The translations under genes were made by a program, and so were the position numbers. Shown here one piece after another: positions 53,327-62,312 of a DNA stretch of 64,000 bases (within the stretch, counting starts at the first letter, position 1; each line of letters opens with the position of its first letter). The notes under the pieces were generated by a model, which was not told the DNA's origin, made no database searches, and saw only the letters and a program-made list of their open reading frames with translations. The stretch comes from an uncultured Tateyamaria sp. (lineage in GTDB: Bacteria > Pseudomonadota > Alphaproteobacteria > Rhodobacterales > Rhodobacteraceae), in NCBI RefSeq assembly GCF_947504105.1, contig NZ_CANNGP010000009.1:61728-125727 (forward strand). The letters run 5' to 3'.

Positions 53327-54810
53327 TGGCTGAATTGAACAAGCTGGGGCTGGCAGAGGCCCGTGATGCGCTGCGTGCGGGCGATGTGACGTCCGTTGAA
53401 TTGACCGAGGCGTGCCTGACCGAGATCGAGGGTGCAGGGGCGCTGAACGCTTTTGTCCACAATACGCCCGAGATTGCGCGGGATCAGGCCAAGGCGGCGG
53501 ACGTGCGGATCAAGGCGGGCGATGCGCCGGACATGTGCGGCTTGCCCATTGGTATCAAGGACCTGTTTTGCACCAAGGGTGTGCCGAGCCAGGCCGGGTC
53601 GCGCATTTTGGAAGGCTTCCTGCCCGAATATGAAAGCACTGTCAGCGGCAACCTGCTGGATGCGGGCGCGGTGATGCTGGGCAAGCTGAACATGGATGAG
53701 TTTGCCATGGGGTCGTCCAACGAGACGTCCGTTTACGGCAATGCGGTGAATCCGTGGCGTCGCGGCAATGACGAGGCTGCCCTGACCCCCGGTGGGTCGT
53801 CGGGTGGGTCGGCCTCCGCCGTGGCGGCTGATCTTTGCCTGGCTGCGACCGGTACGGACACGGGCGGGTCGATCCGTCAGCCTGCGGCTTTCACCGGTAT
53901 TACAGGCATCAAACCGACCTATGGGCGGTGTTCGCGCTGGGGGGTGGTGGCGTTTGCCTCGTCCCTCGATCAGGCGGGGCCGATGACCAAGTCGGTGCGT
54001 GATGCCGCGATCATGCTGGAGGCCATGTGCAGCCATGACCCAAAGGATTCGACCAGCGCAGATCTGCCGGTGCCGAATTTCGAAGCGATGCTGACCGGTG
54101 ACATCAAGGGCAAGAAGATTGGCATACCGGCGGAATACCGCATGGACGGGATGCCGGAAGAGATCGAGACGCTGTGGACGCAGGGTCGCGAGATGCTGGC
54201 CGATGCGGGGGCGGAGATTATTGATATTTCGCTGCCCCACACCAAGTATGCGCTGCCTGCCTACTATGTGATTGCACCGGCCGAGGCGTCCTCGAACCTC
54301 GCCCGTTATGACGGGGTGCGCTATGGGCATCGTGCCAAGCTGGACCAGGGCGATGGCATCACCGAGATGTATGAGAAGACCCGTGCGGAAGGGTTTGGCG
54401 ACGAGGTGAAACGCCGTGTGATGATAGGCACTTACGTGCTGTCGGCAGGCTTCTATGACGCTTACTACAACCGTGCACGCAAGGTGCGGACGCTGATCAA
54501 GAAGGATTTCGAGGATGTGTTCGCCCAAGGGATCGACGCGATCCTGACACCTGCGACGCCATCGGCGGCCTTTGGTTTGGGCGAGGCGTCGGATGATCCG
54601 GTGCAGATGTATCTGAACGATGTTTTCACTGTCACCGTCAACATGGCAGGCCTGCCCGGCATTGCTGTCCCCGCGGGGACAGATGCCCAAGGGTTGCCGT
54701 TGGGCCTGCAGTTGATTGGCCGCCCATGGGAAGAGGGTGATTTGCTGAACACCGCTTATGCGCTGGAGGCACGGGCCGGGTTTGTGGCAAAACCGCAAAA
54801 ATGGTGGTAA
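53326..54810 (+). CDS. gatA: Asp/Glu-tRNA amidotransferase subunit A
   Basis: A 494-residue amidase-signature enzyme. The Ser-cisSer-Lys triad lies in [10 protein letters not shown] (lysine) and [20 protein letters not shown], then [13 protein letters not shown]. It releases ammonia from glutamine for GatB. The last codons KWW and the stop lie in a 35-bp unit that is duplicated directly afterward. gatB is not in the following 5 kb. Confidence 0.97.
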   Translation: MAELNKLGLAEARDALRAGDVTSVELTEACLTEIEGAGALNAFVHNTPEIARDQAKAADVRIKAGDAPDMCGLPIGIKDLFCTKGVPSQAGSRILEGFLPEYESTVSGNLLDAGAVMLGKLNMDEFAMGSSNETSVYGNAVNPWRRGNDEAALTPGGSSGGSASAVAADLCLAATGTDTGGSIRQPAAFTGITGIKPTYGRCSRWGVVAFASSLDQAGPMTKSVRDAAIMLEAMCSHDPKDSTSADLPVPNFEAMLTGDIKGKKIGIPAEYRMDGMPEEIETLWTQGREMLADAGAEIIDISLPHTKYALPAYYVIAPAEASSNLARYDGVRYGHRAKLDQGDGITEMYEKTRAEGFGDEVKRRVMIGTYVLSAGFYDAYYNRARKVRTLIKKDFEDVFAQGIDAILTPATPSAAFGLGEASDDPVQMYLNDVFTVTVNMAGLPGIAVPAGTDAQGLPLGLQLIGRPWEEGDLLNTAYALEARAGFVAKPQKWW

Positions 54811-54870
54811 TCCGATCCGACCGGAGCAAAAAAAAATGGTGGTAATCCGATCCGACCGGAGCAAAAAAGT
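54801..54870. repeat. 35-bp tandem duplication across the gatA stop codon
   Basis: Two units (54801-54835 and 54836-54870) agree except for the last base. Each begins ATGGTGGTAATCCGATCCGA and ends in an A-run. The first contains the final gatA codons and stop. The second lies in the 69-bp gap before the next gene. Confidence 0.93.
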
Positions 54871-54879
54871 GTAGAGCAG

Positions 54880-55713
54880 ATGACAAGTTTCCGCAGTTTC
54901 CTGATCCTCGGCGCCACGGTTGTGGCGGCGGCATGTCAGCCCGTTGTCCCCGACAGCGGGTCGGGGATCACCGTTGATCCCGGTCGCGGTGTTGGCTTTG
55001 ACAACCCCAGCTCGCTGGCCGCGCGCGAGGCACGTGATGCGCAGCTGTCGACGGCAGCTGTGCCAGCGGCCCCTGCGGTGGGCGCGCAATCCCTGCCACC
55101 TGCAACTCAGGGTCAAGCGGCGGCAACTGCGTCAGGCTCTGTCCCTGCGGCTACGGCGCAACAGGGCGCGGCACCGCGTGCGGTGTCGAACCCAGCGGGC
55201 CTTGATGCGGAGCTGGCGCAAATCGCGGCTCAGAACGATGCAACGGCCGCGCGCGGCAACTCGGGTCAGGCCGTGCTCAATGCCAGCCCGTCGAACGCGG
55301 CACCCGTGATCCTGAACAATCCGGGCATCTCGGATGAAAACAATTTCGACGCGGTGGCATCGCGCGAATCCATCGAAAGCGATGCAGCCCGTATTCAGGC
55401 GAACCGGCAGCAGTATCAGGTGGTGCAACCCACGGCCTTGCCGTCGCGGGCTGGCAGCGCCCAGCCCAACGTGGTGCAATACGCGCTTCAAACCCGGCAT
55501 CCCAAGGGCACCCGTGTGCATCGCCGCTTCAACGTGGCCTCGACCTCGAAGTTCCAGCGCAATTGTGCGGTCTACAGTTCGGCGGACGAGGCGCAGATCG
55601 ACTTTCTGGCCCGTGGCGGTCCCGAGCGTGATCGCCGCGGTATTGATCCCGATGGGGACGGTTATGCCTGCGGCTGGGATCCGGCCCCGTTCCGCCGGGC
55701 GGCTGGCAACTGA
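54880..55713 (+). CDS. Lipoprotein with C-terminal excalibur-like calcium-binding domain
   Basis: A 277-residue protein. A lipoprotein signal (ILGATVVAAAC) precedes an Ala/Gln/Pro-rich disordered region (about 60-160). The C-terminal domain (about 200-270) has NCAVYSSADEAQIDFLARGG and DPDGDGYACGWDP, an excalibur motif (DXDXDGXAC). The motif probably binds calcium near the cell wall. It is followed by, and slightly overlaps the frame of, the amidase gene, so the two may act together on peptidoglycan. Confidence 0.82.
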   Translation: MTSFRSFLILGATVVAAACQPVVPDSGSGITVDPGRGVGFDNPSSLAAREARDAQLSTAAVPAAPAVGAQSLPPATQGQAAATASGSVPAATAQQGAAPRAVSNPAGLDAELAQIAAQNDATAARGNSGQAVLNASPSNAAPVILNNPGISDENNFDAVASRESIESDAARIQANRQQYQVVQPTALPSRAGSAQPNVVQYALQTRHPKGTRVHRRFNVASTSKFQRNCAVYSSADEAQIDFLARGGPERDRRGIDPDGDGYACGWDPAPFRRAAGN

Positions 55714-55778
55714 TCAGGCACCAGCATCCTTCGCCGAATTGCGGGCCGCGCCGTGACGGCCTGACGCCGCGCCTTGTC

Positions 55779-56375
55779 GTGTTGCACTACACTGCGATGG
55801 ATACTGCAGAGGCCGCGATCGGGCGGTTATGCGATCCGAGGGCAGAAGTTTCTGCTCACTACATGATCTGCAAGACTGGACGTGTCACCCAGCTGGTACC
55901 CGAAGGGCTGCGCGCGTGGCATGCCGGGGCAGGGGAGTGGCGGGGCCTCTCTGACATGAATTCGCGCTCTATCGGCATTGAACTCGACAATGACGGGCAG
56001 GGTCCCTTTACCGAACCGCTGATGCAAAGCCTTGAGGTGCTGTTGCGCATGATCTTGCACGGTTGGGATATCCCATGCGTCAATGTCATTGGTCATTCGG
56101 ACATGGCGCCGGGACGCAAATTTGACCCCGGCCCCTGGTTCGATTGGGCGCGCCTTGAGACACAGGGCCTTGCCGCAAGGCGTGGACATGATCTTGGCCC
56201 CGCCGATCCAGACCTTGAGAATTTTGCAAAGCTGGCCAGATTGGCCGGTTACACCGCTGATACCGACCCCGAAACACTTCTAGCGGCTGTGCGCTTGCGC
56301 TTCAGGCCGTTCAAGTCTGGTCCGATTGAGCCAGAAGACTTCACTCCGATCAGGCACAGGGCCACGTGGGCCTGA
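55779..56375 (+). CDS. N-acetylmuramoyl-L-alanine amidase (Ami_2/AmpD-like)
   Basis: About 198 residues of a type-2 amidase. The zinc histidine lies in LHYTAM; VSAHYMICKTGRVTQLVPE, NSRSIGIELDN and VIGHSDMAPGRKFDPG (second His and Asp) are all present. It cleaves the stem peptide from N-acetylmuramic acid, for recycling or remodelling. The conserved N-terminus (HPSPNCGPRRDG region) continues in frame upstream to about 55710. However, no ATG, GTG or TTG precedes GTG 55779, so the true start may be a CTG (55710) or other rare codon overlapping the lipoprotein stop. Confidence 0.85.
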   Translation: MLHYTAMDTAEAAIGRLCDPRAEVSAHYMICKTGRVTQLVPEGLRAWHAGAGEWRGLSDMNSRSIGIELDNDGQGPFTEPLMQSLEVLLRMILHGWDIPCVNVIGHSDMAPGRKFDPGPWFDWARLETQGLAARRGHDLGPADPDLENFAKLARLAGYTADTDPETLLAAVRLRFRPFKSGPIEPEDFTPIRHRATWA

Positions 56376-56382
56376 GGTCCAT

Positions 56383-56420
56383 GTTTCTTCTGACTGAAAA
56401 TACCACCGCCGGAGGCTCCC
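56383..56420 (-). repeat. Gene-end repeat family, copy 3 (inverted)
   Basis: On the minus strand it reads GGGAGCCTCCGGCGG-TGG-TATTTTCAGTCAGAAG, matching the first half of 51657-51696. It begins 8 bp after the amidase stop. Confidence 0.6.
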
Positions 56421-56484
56421 AAACCCACAACTTGCTCCAAGGACCCCATTGACGCGCCCCGGCTCTCACACGTAAGGGCAGCGG

Positions 56485-56888
56485 GCGCGGAGGGGCGGAT
56501 GGCCGCTTGGGCGGGGCAACCTGTCTGAGAGGAAAGTCCGGACTCCAAGAAGCAACGGTGCCGGGTAACACCCGGGCGGGGCAACCCGACGGACAGCGCC
56601 ACAGAAATCAGACTACCTCGACGCGCCCGCGCAGCGGACGCTGGGGTAAAGGTGAAAAGGTGGGGTAAGAGCCCACCGCGCCCCGGGCAACCGGGACGGC
56701 ATGGCAAGCCCCACCGGGAGCAATGCCAAATAGGGACCGCGTGGGCTGGCAACAGTCCGGGGATGCTTTTGCCCCAGCAGGTCCGGGTTGGCAGCTAGAG
56801 GGGTGTTGGCAACAGCATCCCAAGATGAATGGTCATCTCGGGGCGGGCAACCGTCCTAGACAGAATCCGGCTTACAGCCCCTCCGCGC
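56485..56888 (+). ncRNA. rnpB: RNase P RNA (class A)
   Basis: The catalytic RNA of tRNA 5' maturation. The P1 stem pairs GCGCGGAGGGG at the 5' end with CCCCTCCGCGC at the 3' end. The conserved CR-I block GAGGAAAGTCCGGACTCC is at about 56529-56546, and the CR-V counterpart CAGAATCCGGCTTACAG at about 56861-56877. The 404-nt length and the alternating GC-rich stems fit the alphaproteobacterial type. Confidence 0.95.
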
Positions 56889-56904
56889 GCATCACCCCAA
56901 GCCA

Positions 56905-56935
56905 GAACAGGCAAGCGGGGTGCGCTTGCCTGTTC
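56905..56935. terminator. Hairpin downstream of rnpB
   Basis: GAACAGGCAAGCG and CGCTTGCCTGTTC form a perfect 13-bp stem with a 5-nt loop. It stands between rnpB and the convergent YHS gene and likely stops both transcripts; T-runs are short. Confidence 0.65.
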
Positions 56936-56959
56936 CATCGTCATACACTGCCAGATCGG

Positions 56960-57448
56960 TCAGAGGTCTTCGACTGCCGTGCTGCGGATGTCCTTCCAGT
57001 TGGTCGCCGCCTTGGTGATCGTACCGTCCCGGTCCGTGTTGAAGGCTTTGAAGATGTCCTCGTTCAGAAAGACATAGAGCTTGTCGTCGATGATTGCGGC
57101 ATAGTCGGGATCGCCATCGAATTTCTTGCCAACTGAAACGCCGAAGGTGCAGAAGCCACCGTTCTGCGGCAGATACGCGGCTGGATCTGCTTGGAACGCG
57201 TCGCTGTTCTGGGCCGTGGCAAAGCGGTAGGCCACGCCGTCATGCAAAACAGTGTGCTGTGCGGTGCCGACCACGGGGTCGCCCGAGGCGATGAAGGCCA
57301 CCGGGTCGACGCCGTGCAGGCCCAGAGGTGCGCCAGCGCCGGTCAGGCCGGTCGACACGTTGTATTCGTCGGCAGCCATTGCGCCCGTGGCCAGAGAGAA
57401 CGCGGCCGCGCAGGCCATGACAGAGGCGAGGGTGAGAGTGCGAAACAT
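56960..57448 (-). CDS. Exported YHS-domain protein
   Basis: A 162-residue protein with a signal peptide (cleavage near GAMA, residue 22) and a YHS-like domain: LHGVDPVAFIASGDPVVGTA, YRFATAQNSDAFQADPAAYL, GGFCTFGVSVGKKFDGDP. YHS domains often bind metals; here the cysteine in GGFCTFGV is conserved in this group. It is the last gene of a minus-strand row with the SPW and AraC genes. Confidence 0.85.
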   Translation of the reverse strand: MFRTLTLASVMACAAAFSLATGAMAADEYNVSTGLTGAGAPLGLHGVDPVAFIASGDPVVGTAQHTVLHDGVAYRFATAQNSDAFQADPAAYLPQNGGFCTFGVSVGKKFDGDPDYAAIIDDKLYVFLNEDIFKAFNTDRDGTITKAATNWKDIRSTAVEDL

Positions 57449-57563
57449 GGATTTTCCTTCCGTTTCGAGGGTGATCGGGCACAGCCCGGTTGGATTGACG
57501 CCGTGTGTCCGCGCCAATGAGAGAGCAGGGTCGTACGGGATGGAGCGTGTGGTGGCGCGCTGC

Positions 57564-57935
57564 TCAGAGCAGTCCGGGCGCCGCCGTCTCACCTTTGTGG
57601 AGAGAGACGACAAGGACCACCGTGGCGCCAAGCCCCCAGTAGTACAGCGCGTCAAGGCTGGAGAAGCCGAACACGAAGGGCGCGATCAGAAAGACGGCCC
57701 CGACCGCGCCGTCGACGGCAAGGTGGAGTTTGTAAGGCAGGATGCGGATCAGCCCCAGATGATGATCGGTCAGCACCGTGAGGATCAGTGCGGCAATGCC
57801 CGTGACGACCGACAACCAAAAGGCCAGTGGGTGTGACTGACCAAGCCCAAGAAGGCTAGGCATTGCCATCAGGCCAATGGCCACCGGATAGTCGAGATAG
57901 GCGTGTATTTCCTTGCTCACGAAACGCATGGACAT
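57564..57935 (-). CDS. SPW-repeat-like membrane protein
   Basis: A 123-residue protein with about four transmembrane helices. The repeated halves of the SPW type are GLMAMPSLLGLGQSHPLAFW and FLIAPFVFGFSSLDALYYWG, preceded by YLDYPVAI and KLHLAVDGAV. The function is unknown. The ATG at 57935 is preceded by AAGGAA. It lies 115 bp upstream of the YHS gene. Confidence 0.8.
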   Translation of the reverse strand: MSMRFVSKEIHAYLDYPVAIGLMAMPSLLGLGQSHPLAFWLSVVTGIAALILTVLTDHHLGLIRILPYKLHLAVDGAVGAVFLIAPFVFGFSSLDALYYWGLGATVVLVVSLHKGETAAPGLL

Positions 57936-58058
57936 GAGGGTTCCTTTCGAAATCTGTGCAGCGCGTGGCCGCCTTGATGAAAGGAATGTGCCCATCGGCA
58001 GGCCTTGTTTCTATTTCAGGGCGTTCAGTGTTCTTGTCTGATCGTTCGGAAATTCGAA

Positions 58059-59021
58059 CTAATTGAGTCTTTTGCCGTGACCCGGTGTGTGTTCGTTCCG
58101 AAAGGCTGCGGGGCTTTGACCGGTTTCGCGTTTGAAGACCCGTGCGAATGCCGAATTCGACGCGTAGCCGACATCGCGGGCGATATCTGTGATCGGTTTT
58201 GTCCGCGCAATCAGATCCTGCTGGGCGATCTGCATACGCCACTGTGTCAGATACTCCATCGGGGCCAGCCCCATTGTCTTGGAAAAGTGCACCGCGAACC
58301 CTGTCCGCGATTGACCTGCCGCCCGGGCCAGCCCCTCGACCGTCCAGGTTTCACCCGGGTCGCGGTGAAAGGCCGCCAGAGCGCGTGAAATGTGCGGGTC
58401 GGCAAAGCCTGCGAGGCCGACATGGGCCGCTGCATCGGTTTCGATGAAAGTGCGCAGCGCCTGAACAAAGAGTACTTCAGAAATTTTCTGGGCAATGAGG
58501 TCGCCGCCGAACTGGTCCTGGCCTGCCTCGTCCGCGATCAGGCGCAACGAGCTGTCCATCCAGCGTCCGGCACTTTCGCCGTAGTTCCGGATCAGGATGT
58601 GATCAGGCAGTTGGTCAAACAGCATGTGCGAGGCGCGGGGTGCTAGCGAGAAATGACCGCAAATCAGTTGCGTTTCGCGGTCATCGTCGTTTCCGCCATG
58701 GACCAGCACGCCGCGGCCGCTATAGCCCGAGCGTTCCAAGACGGTATCGAGCGGCAGTACTGCGCTTTGGGTTTCTCGCCCGCTGATCAGGTCATGTGCT
58801 GCCCCGTGCGGAATAATGATCAGGTCGCCTTGGGCCAGTGTGACCAACGTGTCCGTGGGTTTGATCCGAACCCGGCAGTCCCCTCGGTGTGCGAAATGGA
58901 ACCGGGCGACGTTCTCGTATTCGGGCACGGCAACCCCCCAGGGCGGCGTGAACGATGTCCGAAAGTAGAGCGTGCCGTTGAGGGTGAGCCGTGTGAGGAT
59001 ATCGCTGAGCGGGTCAAGCAT
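58059..59021 (-). CDS. AraC-family regulator with cupin sensor
   Basis: A 320-residue regulator. An N-terminal AraC-type cupin (Cupin_6; YFRTSFTPPWGVAVPE, LIIIPHGAAHDL) is followed by a C-terminal double helix-turn-helix (EGLARAAGQSRTGFAVHFSK, then ARDVGYASNSAFARVFKRET). It is 123 bp upstream of the SPW and YHS genes on the same strand and may control them. The signal is unknown. Confidence 0.92.
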   Translation of the reverse strand: MLDPLSDILTRLTLNGTLYFRTSFTPPWGVAVPEYENVARFHFAHRGDCRVRIKPTDTLVTLAQGDLIIIPHGAAHDLISGRETQSAVLPLDTVLERSGYSGRGVLVHGGNDDDRETQLICGHFSLAPRASHMLFDQLPDHILIRNYGESAGRWMDSSLRLIADEAGQDQFGGDLIAQKISEVLFVQALRTFIETDAAAHVGLAGFADPHISRALAAFHRDPGETWTVEGLARAAGQSRTGFAVHFSKTMGLAPMEYLTQWRMQIAQQDLIARTKPITDIARDVGYASNSAFARVFKRETGQSPAAFRNEHTPGHGKRLN

Positions 59022-59274
59022 GGTGATGAGTTGGGCACGCACAGTGCCATCTGTCCAGCTAGCTGAACGATCGGCACAGGAAATTGAACACTTTGACCGC
59101 ATGTGACCTGACGAATTGGGCCGTATTCAGATCTGCAGCGCGAATGATCGAATTGGTTCCCGAACTCGCACGTGTTGGGGTTGACTCGGGGAACGGCGCG
59201 GGTAAAAGCGCGGTTCAATCGAATTTCCCGCCAGCGGGCCCACTTGGCTTACTTGGCGATGCAGGAGACAGCAG

Positions 59275-59442
59275 ATGGCCAAGCCAACCACGATCAAGAT
59301 CCGCCTGAACTCGACCGCAGGCACCGGCCACTTCTATGTGACCAAGAAAAATGCGCGCACGATGACCGAGAAAATGGTCGTCCGGAAATACGATCCCGTG
59401 GCGCGCAAGCACGTCGAATACAAAGAAGGCAAGATCAAGTAA
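59275..59442 (+). CDS. rpmG: 50S ribosomal protein L33
   Basis: A 55-residue ribosomal protein: [20 protein letters not shown], then [20 protein letters not shown] and [15 protein letters not shown]. It lacks zinc cysteines, so it is the zinc-free form common in alphaproteobacteria. It was too short for ordinary ORF listing. CAGGAGA precedes the ATG and an intrinsic terminator follows. Confidence 0.96.
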   Translation: MAKPTTIKIRLNSTAGTGHFYVTKKNARTMTEKMVVRKYDPVARKHVEYKEGKIK

Positions 59443-59464
59443 GATCGTTTTCTTTTGAATTCAA

Positions 59465-59494
59465 AGGCTGCGCCCATCGGGACGCGGCCTTTTT
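59465..59494 (+). terminator. Intrinsic terminator of rpmG
   Basis: AGGCTGCGCCC, loop ATC, GGGACGCGGCCT, then a run of five T. It begins 23 bp after the L33 stop. Confidence 0.8.
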
Positions 59495-59511
59495 CGTTGT
59501 GGAGAGGTATC

Positions 59512-59802
59512 ATGGATGCGTTCACGCTGACGCGCCGGTGTGATGGGTTGGTCTATCATTTTGCCCGTGACCCGCAGATGCCGGGCCAGTTCCTGCGCAG
59601 GGATCGACCCGACCTCGCCATCACGTGGGAGCCAGCATATGGCTGGGTGATGCGTGATCCGGTGAGCAGGGCGCTGGTTGGTCGGCTGTGGGATGTGCCT
59701 GTTGCTGATCAGAGGGATGCGACGTCCGCAATGGGCATGTGGGTCACCGCCAAGCACGACAAGAGTTACATCTACGATGCGGCACATGGGGCGACAGAAT
59801 GA
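59512..59802 (+). CDS. Conserved hypothetical protein (96 aa)
   Basis: A small protein, MDAFTLTRRCDGLVYHFARD and onward, with no signal or membrane helix and no recognised family. It overlaps the following P-loop kinase gene by 4 nt (ATGA), so it belongs to a three-gene operon with the kinase and acetyltransferase. Composition (Trp- and Asp-rich, basic residues) suggests a soluble cytosolic protein. Confidence 0.65.
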   Translation: MDAFTLTRRCDGLVYHFARDPQMPGQFLRRDRPDLAITWEPAYGWVMRDPVSRALVGRLWDVPVADQRDATSAMGMWVTAKHDKSYIYDAAHGATE

Positions 59803-60314
59803 AACGCGTGATGATTGTCGGAGGACCGGGGTCGGGCAAAAGTACCTTGGCGCGCCTGCTGGGTCAGCGGACTGGCTTGCCTGTACATCACATGGATCAC
59901 ATCCATTGGTTGCCAGATTGGACACAACGGCCGCGCGACCTGCGCGGTGACATGGCCATCCGTGTTGAGCGGGGGGAGGAGTGGATCTTTGAAGGTGGGT
60001 TTTCCACGACTTATGATCACCGCGTCAGCCGGGCCGATACGCTGATATGGCTGGACATGCCTGTTAGCTTGTGCCTGTGGCGCGTGACGAAACGGCTGTT
60101 CCTGTACTGGGGGCAACGCCGCCCGGATATGGCTGAAGGCTGTGTCGAGGGCATTCACGGCGAAACCCTGGAGTTCTACCGCTTCATCTGGCGTACGCGG
60201 CACAGCGGGCGGGTGCGGCTGCAGGCCTTGATCGCGGGGGCGCCCGAGACTCTTTCCGTGCGCCATCTGACGCATCCACGTGCCGTGCGTTGCTTTCTGG
60301 AGGACCTGTCATGA
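59799..60314 (+). CDS. Adenylate-kinase-like P-loop protein (FlaR-like)
   Basis: A 171-residue P-loop protein: GGPGSGKSTLARLLGQRTGL (Walker A), HHMDHIHWLPDW and the ADTLIWLDMP strand. It resembles the AAA_17/'DNA topology modulation protein FlaR' group, probable nucleotide or small-molecule kinases of unknown substrate. Both ends overlap neighbours by 4 nt. Confidence 0.83.
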   Translation: MKRVMIVGGPGSGKSTLARLLGQRTGLPVHHMDHIHWLPDWTQRPRDLRGDMAIRVERGEEWIFEGGFSTTYDHRVSRADTLIWLDMPVSLCLWRVTKRLFLYWGQRRPDMAEGCVEGIHGETLEFYRFIWRTRHSGRVRLQALIAGAPETLSVRHLTHPRAVRCFLEDLS

Positions 60315-60787
60315 TTGTTCGGCCCAGCACGTCCCAAGACATGGCAGCGGTGGATGCGCTTTTGGCGCGGACGTATCCGAAGCTGCTCAAGGCGGATTAT
60401 CCGCCTTCGGTTCTTGTCACCGCCTTGCCGATCATCAGCCGGGCGCGGCCCGAGTTGCTGGCTTGCGGCACGTATTACGTGGCTGAAGAGGATGGGCGTA
60501 TCCTGGGGGCAGGCGGCTGGACGCCGGATCGAAAGAATAGCTCTTTGGGTCATATCCGGCACGTGGTGACGGATGATCGCGCGCTGCGCCGTGGGGTGGG
60601 ACGGCGTTTGATGAATCACTCGTTCGATATGTCGCGAGCGACCGGTGTGATCCGCATGGAATGCTGGGCCACACGCACTGCGGTGCCGTTCTACAAGGCC
60701 GTGGGATTCGATGAGGTGGGCCCCATAGACGTGCAGCTGACCGGTGGCATCAGCTTTCCATCAGTGCGGATGATGCAGGATCTTTGA
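60311..60787 (+). CDS. GNAT family N-acetyltransferase
   Basis: A 158-residue acetyltransferase: IVRPSTSQDMAAVDALLART, GRILGAGGWT and the acetyl-CoA loop HVVTDDRALRRGVGRRLMNH. MECWATRTAVPFYKAVGF is the typical GNAT motif B. The substrate is unknown. It is translated with the kinase (TCATGATT overlap). Confidence 0.92.
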   Translation: MIVRPSTSQDMAAVDALLARTYPKLLKADYPPSVLVTALPIISRARPELLACGTYYVAEEDGRILGAGGWTPDRKNSSLGHIRHVVTDDRALRRGVGRRLMNHSFDMSRATGVIRMECWATRTAVPFYKAVGFDEVGPIDVQLTGGISFPSVRMMQDL

Positions 60788-60798
60788 CGCTTGATGCC

Positions 60799-61265
60799 TT
60801 ACTCGGGTTTTGTGGCGGGACGACCGTCGATCGTTTGATAGATACGTGTTTGCGTGGTGCGGTCATAGATCAACACACGATCAAGGCCGGGATATGTAAC
60901 CGTGTCACTGGGCGCGCGGGTTCCGATCACGACATAGCGAACAGGCGCGTCGGTCCGGTTGTGCAGGCTATGCGCGACGGCTTCTCCGGCGGGCCAGCAG
61001 GCGGCATCACCGGGATGCAAGTCAGTCTCGGCTTCGTTTTCGATCAGGGTCGGGGTCCCGGACAGGATCAACACCATTTCGTCTTCGGTCTGATGCCAGT
61101 GTGTGTGCGAGCTGCGCGAGCCGGGCGGCAGTTCCTCGATAAAGGCGCCGAACTGGGTCAGGCGCCACCCGTTTCACTGGTCAACTCGGCCCGATAGGGG
61201 CCAAGGGTGCTGTCTGCGCCGCCGGTTTCGACGCGCGCCGTCCCGGCTTTGATAACCGTCATCAT
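60799..61265 (-). pseudogene. Cupin protein split by a one-base frameshift
   Basis: From ATG 61265 or 61262 the frame reads MMTVIKAGTARVETGGADST and onward, then hits TGA just after ETGGA. Dropping to the next frame at about 61168-61172 restores WRLTQFGAFIEELPPG, HTHWHQTEDEMVLILSG and a cupin barrel (HPGDAACWPAGEAVAHSLHN). The two halves fit one cupin of about 155 residues. One base appears missing near a GGG run, either a real mutation or a sequencing error. Confidence 0.75.
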
Positions 61266-61286
61266 GTGGCCTTTGAGCTTCGAACG

Positions 61287-61319
61287 AAAAAGGGCCGGTC
61301 GTTGTGACCGGCCCTTTTA
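61287..61319. terminator. Bidirectional intrinsic terminator
   Basis: AAAGGGCCGGTC and GACCGGCCCTTT form a 12-bp perfect stem with a GTTGT loop, flanked by A-run and T-run. It ends the Bax-inhibitor gene (20 bp after its stop) on the minus strand. Confidence 0.9.
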
Positions 61320-61338
61320 ATGCAACGGAATGCCAGTG

Positions 61339-62118
61339 CTATTCCTGCTGTCCCATGAACATGAGCAGGAACTGGAACATGTTCAGGAACGAGATGTAGA
61401 GGCTTAGCGCGCCATCGATGGCGGCCTTGTCCAGCCAATCCTGATCCCCGTGGGCGGCGTGCGCCACATACGTGTTCTTGATGTCCTGCGTGTAGAATGC
61501 TGTCAGACCCGCAAAGATCAGAACGCCGATGGCGGAGATTGCCATCATCATCACACCAGACTGCAAGAACAGGTTAATGATCATCGCGACGATCAAGCCG
61601 ATCACGCCCATCATCAGGAAGGTGCCCATGCCGCTCAGGTCTTTCTTGGTGGTGTAGCCATAGAGGCTCAGACCGGCGAAAGCGATCGCGGTGACCAGGA
61701 AGGTCTGGGTGATCGAGAACGGCGTGAAGACCAGAAAGATCGAGCTCATCGAGACGCCCATGACGGCGGCGAAGATGAAGAACCCAAGCTGTACGGCGGC
61801 TGCAGAGCCACGGCGCATCAGCGCGCGCCAGCCGAACAGCAGGAAGGCAAGAGGCGCAAACATAACAACCCAGCGCAGTGGCGTGGTATAAAGGACTTCG
61901 CCCAAGCCTGTCAGGTACTGGCCTTCGCGCAGTGCGATGGTTGCCCCGTTCGGGTCGGATGTGACGGCAAGGCCGGCGATGGCCCAAGCTGCCAGTGCAG
62001 TGATGAGCATGCCGACCGACATGGTGCCATACACTTTGTTCATGTGGGCGCGTAGGCCCGCATCGATCTGGGCGGCGCGTGTACCGGCCGCGGACCGGAT
62101 CGAATTCAACTCAGCCAT
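61339..62118 (-). CDS. Bax inhibitor-1 / YccA family membrane protein
   Basis: A 259-residue protein with about seven transmembrane helices: VYGTMSVGMLITALAAWAIA, LAFLLFGWRALMRRGSAAAV and LSLYISFLNMFQFLLMFMGQ fit the UPF0005/BI-1 family. Family members act as calcium leak or FtsH-modulating proteins. The ATG at 62118 (MAELNSIRSAAG) follows GGAGG. A strong terminator lies downstream. Confidence 0.93.
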   Translation of the reverse strand: MAELNSIRSAAGTRAAQIDAGLRAHMNKVYGTMSVGMLITALAAWAIAGLAVTSDPNGATIALREGQYLTGLGEVLYTTPLRWVVMFAPLAFLLFGWRALMRRGSAAAVQLGFFIFAAVMGVSMSSIFLVFTPFSITQTFLVTAIAFAGLSLYGYTTKKDLSGMGTFLMMGVIGLIVAMIINLFLQSGVMMMAISAIGVLIFAGLTAFYTQDIKNTYVAHAAHGDQDWLDKAAIDGALSLYISFLNMFQFLLMFMGQQE

Positions 62119-62312
62119 GGTTGACCTCCAAATTAATACAATGCCCGGCGGCTGATCCACCGGTCGCGGATTTACGCCCGCATTGCGCTAAATATCGGGT
62201 CAGTTCCCTTGTCATTCAAGGGTTTTTAGGGGCATTCCTGCCGGTTCAGTGCGACATTCCGACCGAATTTGTCATAAATGCCGCACTGTTGAGTCATACA
62301 GCTTTAAAATGA

